Position numbers and translations under genes: made by a program. From IMG/VR virus record IMGVR_UViG_3300049005_000023, positions 1-55,510 of that record: 55,510 nt of DNA, one strand, 5' to 3'. The stretch comes from a virus. The number at the start of each line of letters is the position of its first letter. The stretch's first letter is position 1. Under the pieces are notes generated by a model that saw nothing but the letters and a program-made list of their open reading frames with translations, was not told where the DNA came from and did not search any database. Of the stretch, positions 53,117 to 55,510 are shown in pieces.

Positions 53117-54123
53117 CCGTCATGCAGCAGGACGCCCTCGGGTTGTTCGATGGTGTCGGCGGCTGGAACGTCCACGACAAAGAGCTGGGGGTCACCACCC
53201 TGGGTTTGGAAAAGGACGAAGCTGCCGCGAGTACCGCGATCAAGGCCGGGCACAACACGGCATTGGTCGACGTCACGGAGTACGAGCTGTCCCAGCATCA
53301 CCCGTACTCCGGTCTGAAAGCGTCGCCGCCCTGCGGTCCGTGGACCGTAGCGGGCAAGGGTGAGGGTCGAAAGCTCCAGGAAGAGATCCTGTTCCGGCTG
53401 GACGCGCTGCGGGCGCACGACACCTTCATTGCCGGGCCGCCGGACGGCCGTGGCGGCCCAGGGTGGGCCGAAGCCGCGCTGATCCTGGAGCCGGCCCGGA
53501 TCATCCGTCAGGCCATGACCATCGGCAGCCCGTTTCGCTGGATCGTGATGGAGCAAACCCGCGAGTGCCTGCCGGTGTGGCGCAAGTACGCCGAATGGCT
53601 GAAGTGCCAAGGGTACAACGTTGCCGTAGGCATCTTGAACGCCGAGCAGTACGGCGTACCTCAGACGCGCCGGCGCGCGGTGCTGATCGCCAGCCTGGAC
53701 GGGCAGGTGTCTCTGCCGACGCCGACGCACACCCGCTACCACACGGGCTACGTGAAGGTAACGGGCATGCCCCCCACCGATCCTGGCTGTCTGCCTTGGG
53801 TGACCATGGCACAAGCTCTGGGCATCAAGGTCCCGGCCCCTGGCGCAGGCCTGCGGAGCAACTACGGCACCGGAGGAGACGCGGCGAAGCGTGGTTTCCG
53901 GAGGATGTACCACCCGGCGCCGACGATAACCCGCAAGTACAACCGGAACAAATGGGTGCTGGACGGGCAGGTGCACAGGGCGATGTCGGACGCCGATGCC
54001 GCGGTGCTCCAGACCTTCCCACCGGACTACCCGTGGCAGGGGAGCAAGACCGAAGTTCAACTCCAGATCGGCAACGCCATCCCGCCGCTGCTGGCCCGGA
54101 AGATCCTGGAGCAAGTTCTGTGA
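53113..54123 (+). CDS. C5-cytosine DNA methyltransferase
   Basis: A 336-aa enzyme from GTG 53113. Motif I LGLFDGVGGW, motif IV with the catalytic Cys SPPCGPW, motif VI-like MEQT, motif VIII QTRRRAVLI, a variable target-recognition region, and motifs IX/X ending QIGNAIPPLLA. It methylates cytosine C5 in a sequence that cannot be read from the gene. No restriction partner is present, so protection of phage DNA from host restriction is the likely use. Overlaps both neighbours by four bases. Confidence 0.92.
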   Translation: MTVMQQDALGLFDGVGGWNVHDKELGVTTLGLEKDEAAASTAIKAGHNTALVDVTEYELSQHHPYSGLKASPPCGPWTVAGKGEGRKLQEEILFRLDALRAHDTFIAGPPDGRGGPGWAEAALILEPARIIRQAMTIGSPFRWIVMEQTRECLPVWRKYAEWLKCQGYNVAVGILNAEQYGVPQTRRRAVLIASLDGQVSLPTPTHTRYHTGYVKVTGMPPTDPGCLPWVTMAQALGIKVPAPGAGLRSNYGTGGDAAKRGFRRMYHPAPTITRKYNRNKWVLDGQVHRAMSDADAAVLQTFPPDYPWQGSKTEVQLQIGNAIPPLLARKILEQVL

Positions 54124-54377
54124 CCGCCCTCAGTAACCTCCCCGTCCCCGAAGCCCGCCAGGCCTGCGTAGCGCTCGGCGGCGCCACCAACTGGCCGGCT
54201 GAGGAGTGGGCGATCGGCGTACGCGCGCTGCTCGACGCCGGTACGCCGCAGGAAGCACTCGGCTTGGAAGCGCTGATCCGTCTGACGCTGGCCACACTCC
54301 GGCCGCCGTCCGAGGTGGCCAATCGGATGGTGGACGAATTCCACAAGGCAAAAGCGGCGGCGGCGGTGACAACGTGA
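54120..54377 (+). CDS. Small helical protein between the methyltransferases (85 aa)
   Basis: GTG 54120 in GTGA overlap with the C5 methyltransferase stop; its own stop overlaps the GTG of the next gene. The helical sequence (PVPEARQACVALGGATNWPAEEWAIGVRALLDAGTPQEALGLEALIRLTLATLRPPSEVANRMVDEFHKAKAA) shows no catalytic motif. Possibly an accessory of the methyltransferases; unknown. Confidence 0.62.
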   Translation: MTALSNLPVPEARQACVALGGATNWPAEEWAIGVRALLDAGTPQEALGLEALIRLTLATLRPPSEVANRMVDEFHKAKAAAAVTT

Positions 54378-55510
54378 CGTTCCCCTACTATCCGGGTACT
54401 AGAGCCGTGGTCTATAACGGCGATTGCCTGGATATTCTGAAGACGTTGCCGGACGCAAGCGTCGATGCGGTTGTGACAGACCCGCCCTACGGGATCCGGT
54501 TCATGGGCAAGCCGTGGGACGGGCTCGACATCGAGGCCGGCGTCGAGCTCCGGCGATCGCAGGCCGCGATGCCCAACGACGGCAAGGCTGGAGTGAATGG
54601 CGGCTACCGGTCGGCAGCGACCGAGGCTGGTCGGTACGACCTGTCGATGACGGCGAACCAGACGTTCCAGGCATGGTGCACCGAGTGGACCACCGAGTGC
54701 CTGCGCACCCTCAAGCCGGGCGGCCACCTGCTCAGCTTCGGCGGTTCCCGCACCTGGCATCGGCTCGCGTCCGCGGTCGAGGATGCCGGCTTCGAGATCC
54801 GTGACTCGATCGCCTGGCTGTACGGGTCGGGATTCCCGAAGTCTCTCGACGTGTCCAAGGCGATCGACCGACGCCTCGGTGCAGCGGACGAAGACCCTTC
54901 CCCGAGCACACCTGAAGGGCGGCAGTGGGAGGGCTGGAGCACTGCGCTGAAGCCCGCGTTCGAGCCGATCGTCGTCGGTCGCAGACCCCTCATGAGCACG
55001 GTCGCGGCGAGCGTGCTGGAGCATGGCACCGGGGCACTCAACATCGACGCGTGCCGGACGCCTGCCGGACGGGACTATGCCGACAAATGCGCCTCGGTCG
55101 TAGGTCTGGGCTCCAACCGCAGCGGCGACACATACGGCGAGTGGACCGGGGTTCGCGAGGACAGCGCCTCTCCCGCTGGACGCTGGCCGACAAACGTCGT
55201 ACTAGACGAGACCCAGGCTGCCGAGCTGGACGAACAAGCCGGAATCAGACGCCCTGGAGAGCGGCCCGCCAACCGCGCTGGGCTCGGCTATAACGGCGGC
55301 GCCACCGGAACAACAGCCAGCCGTGTCGTACTGGACTCAGGCGGCGCATCCCGGTTCTTCCCCGTATTCCGCTACCAGGCCAAGGCGCCCGCCAAGGAAC
55401 GCCCGAGAGTTGACGGGGTCGCGCACCCAACCGTGAAGCCGCTCGAGCTGATGCGCTGGCTCGTACGTCTTGTTACACCACCCGGCGGTGTGGTGCTGGA
55501 GCCTTTCGCC
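54374..55510 (+). CDS. Beta-class DNA methyltransferase (N6-adenine/N4-cytosine), 5' part
   Basis: Starts at GTG 54374 and runs off the window end; joined through the 127-bp overlap it continues at base 128 to the stop at 263-265, giving 424 aa. Catalytic motif DPPY is at residues 36-39 (TDPPYGIRF), and motif I FAGSGTT at 378-384, so the order IV ... I is that of the beta class. Between them lies a long specificity region with GGHLLSFGGSRTWHRLASAVEDAGFEIRDSIAWLYGSGFPKS, typical of phage DPPY enzymes. It modifies adenine N6 or cytosine N4; the base cannot be decided here. Confidence 0.92.
   Translation, partial: MTFPYYPGTRAVVYNGDCLDILKTLPDASVDAVVTDPPYGIRFMGKPWDGLDIEAGVELRRSQAAMPNDGKAGVNGGYRSAATEAGRYDLSMTANQTFQAWCTEWTTECLRTLKPGGHLLSFGGSRTWHRLASAVEDAGFEIRDSIAWLYGSGFPKSLDVSKAIDRRLGAADEDPSPSTPEGRQWEGWSTALKPAFEPIVVGRRPLMSTVAASVLEHGTGALNIDACRTPAGRDYADKCASVVGLGSNRSGDTYGEWTGVREDSASPAGRWPTNVVLDETQAAELDEQAGIRRPGERPANRAGLGYNGGATGTTASRVVLDSGGASRFFPVFRYQAKAPAKERPRVDGVAHPTVKPLELMRWLVRLVTPPGGVVLEPFA
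55384..55510. repeat. Terminal direct repeat, right copy (assembly overlap)
   Basis: Identical to bases 1-127; see that entry. The methyltransferase reading frame crosses this repeat in the same phase at both ends, supporting circular closure. Confidence 0.95.

Overview
The window is one complete, circularly closed genome of a tailed siphophage-type virus of an actinobacterium. The first 127 bases are identical to the last 127 (1-127 = 55384-55510), which looks like a k-mer overlap left by assembly, so the real unit is about 55,383 bp and the DNA methyltransferase gene at the right end continues at base 1. An actinobacterial host is inferred from the WhiB-type regulator, the high GC content with frequent GTG/TTG starts, the BldC-like regulator and the familiar actinophage head/tail gene order. 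No integrase, partition gene, tRNA or CRISPR array was seen.

Layout. (1) Plus strand, 50800 -> end -> 1 -> 10661: a rightward early/replication arm. It holds two conserved phage proteins, a C5-cytosine and a beta-class (DPPY) DNA methyltransferase, WhiB, RNase H, family A DNA polymerase, an HTH/coiled-coil protein, a RuvC-like resolvase, an SNF2-type helicase, a Cas4/RecB-like nuclease, a Sak4-like annealing ATPase and a DUF669-like ssDNA-binding protein. (2) 10662-10747: convergent junction with a hairpin terminator. (3) Minus strand, 50694 -> 10748: BldC-like regulator and primase-helicase (50.7-47.9 kb); putative small terminase (46.6-47.3 kb); about 9 kb of small accessory genes (37.6-46.6 kb) with a secreted SGNH hydrolase, a putative lipoprotein, membrane micro-proteins and Cys-rich proteins; then terL, portal, scaffold, decoration protein, capsid, connectors, MuF-like protein, tail terminator, major tail protein, G/GT tail chaperones with a -1 frameshift, tape measure, minor tail proteins, a lysis region (two membrane proteins, a membrane-anchored collagen-like protein, amidase, holin) and repeat-rich tail-tip/fibre proteins. 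A two-gene plus-strand moron-like island (13579-14037) interrupts the late region.

The most striking non-coding signal is a family of about 15 dyad elements, consensus CTATAG-N5-CTATAG (each half is itself a palindrome), placed at the head of almost every transcription unit on both strands. In the best copies the second half-site is the promoter -10 hexamer (TATAGT) behind a TTGAC-type -35. Three minus-strand copies place the -10 only 6-8 nt before an ATG, predicting leaderless mRNAs; two of these start with tiny membrane-protein genes (51 and 33 codons). The layout suggests a genome-wide operator/promoter regulon controlled by a dimeric regulator, not identified here.

Limits: all calls come from reading the sequence; no database search, structure prediction or alignment was run. 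Start sites were chosen from Shine-Dalgarno-like sequence and stop/start overlaps.
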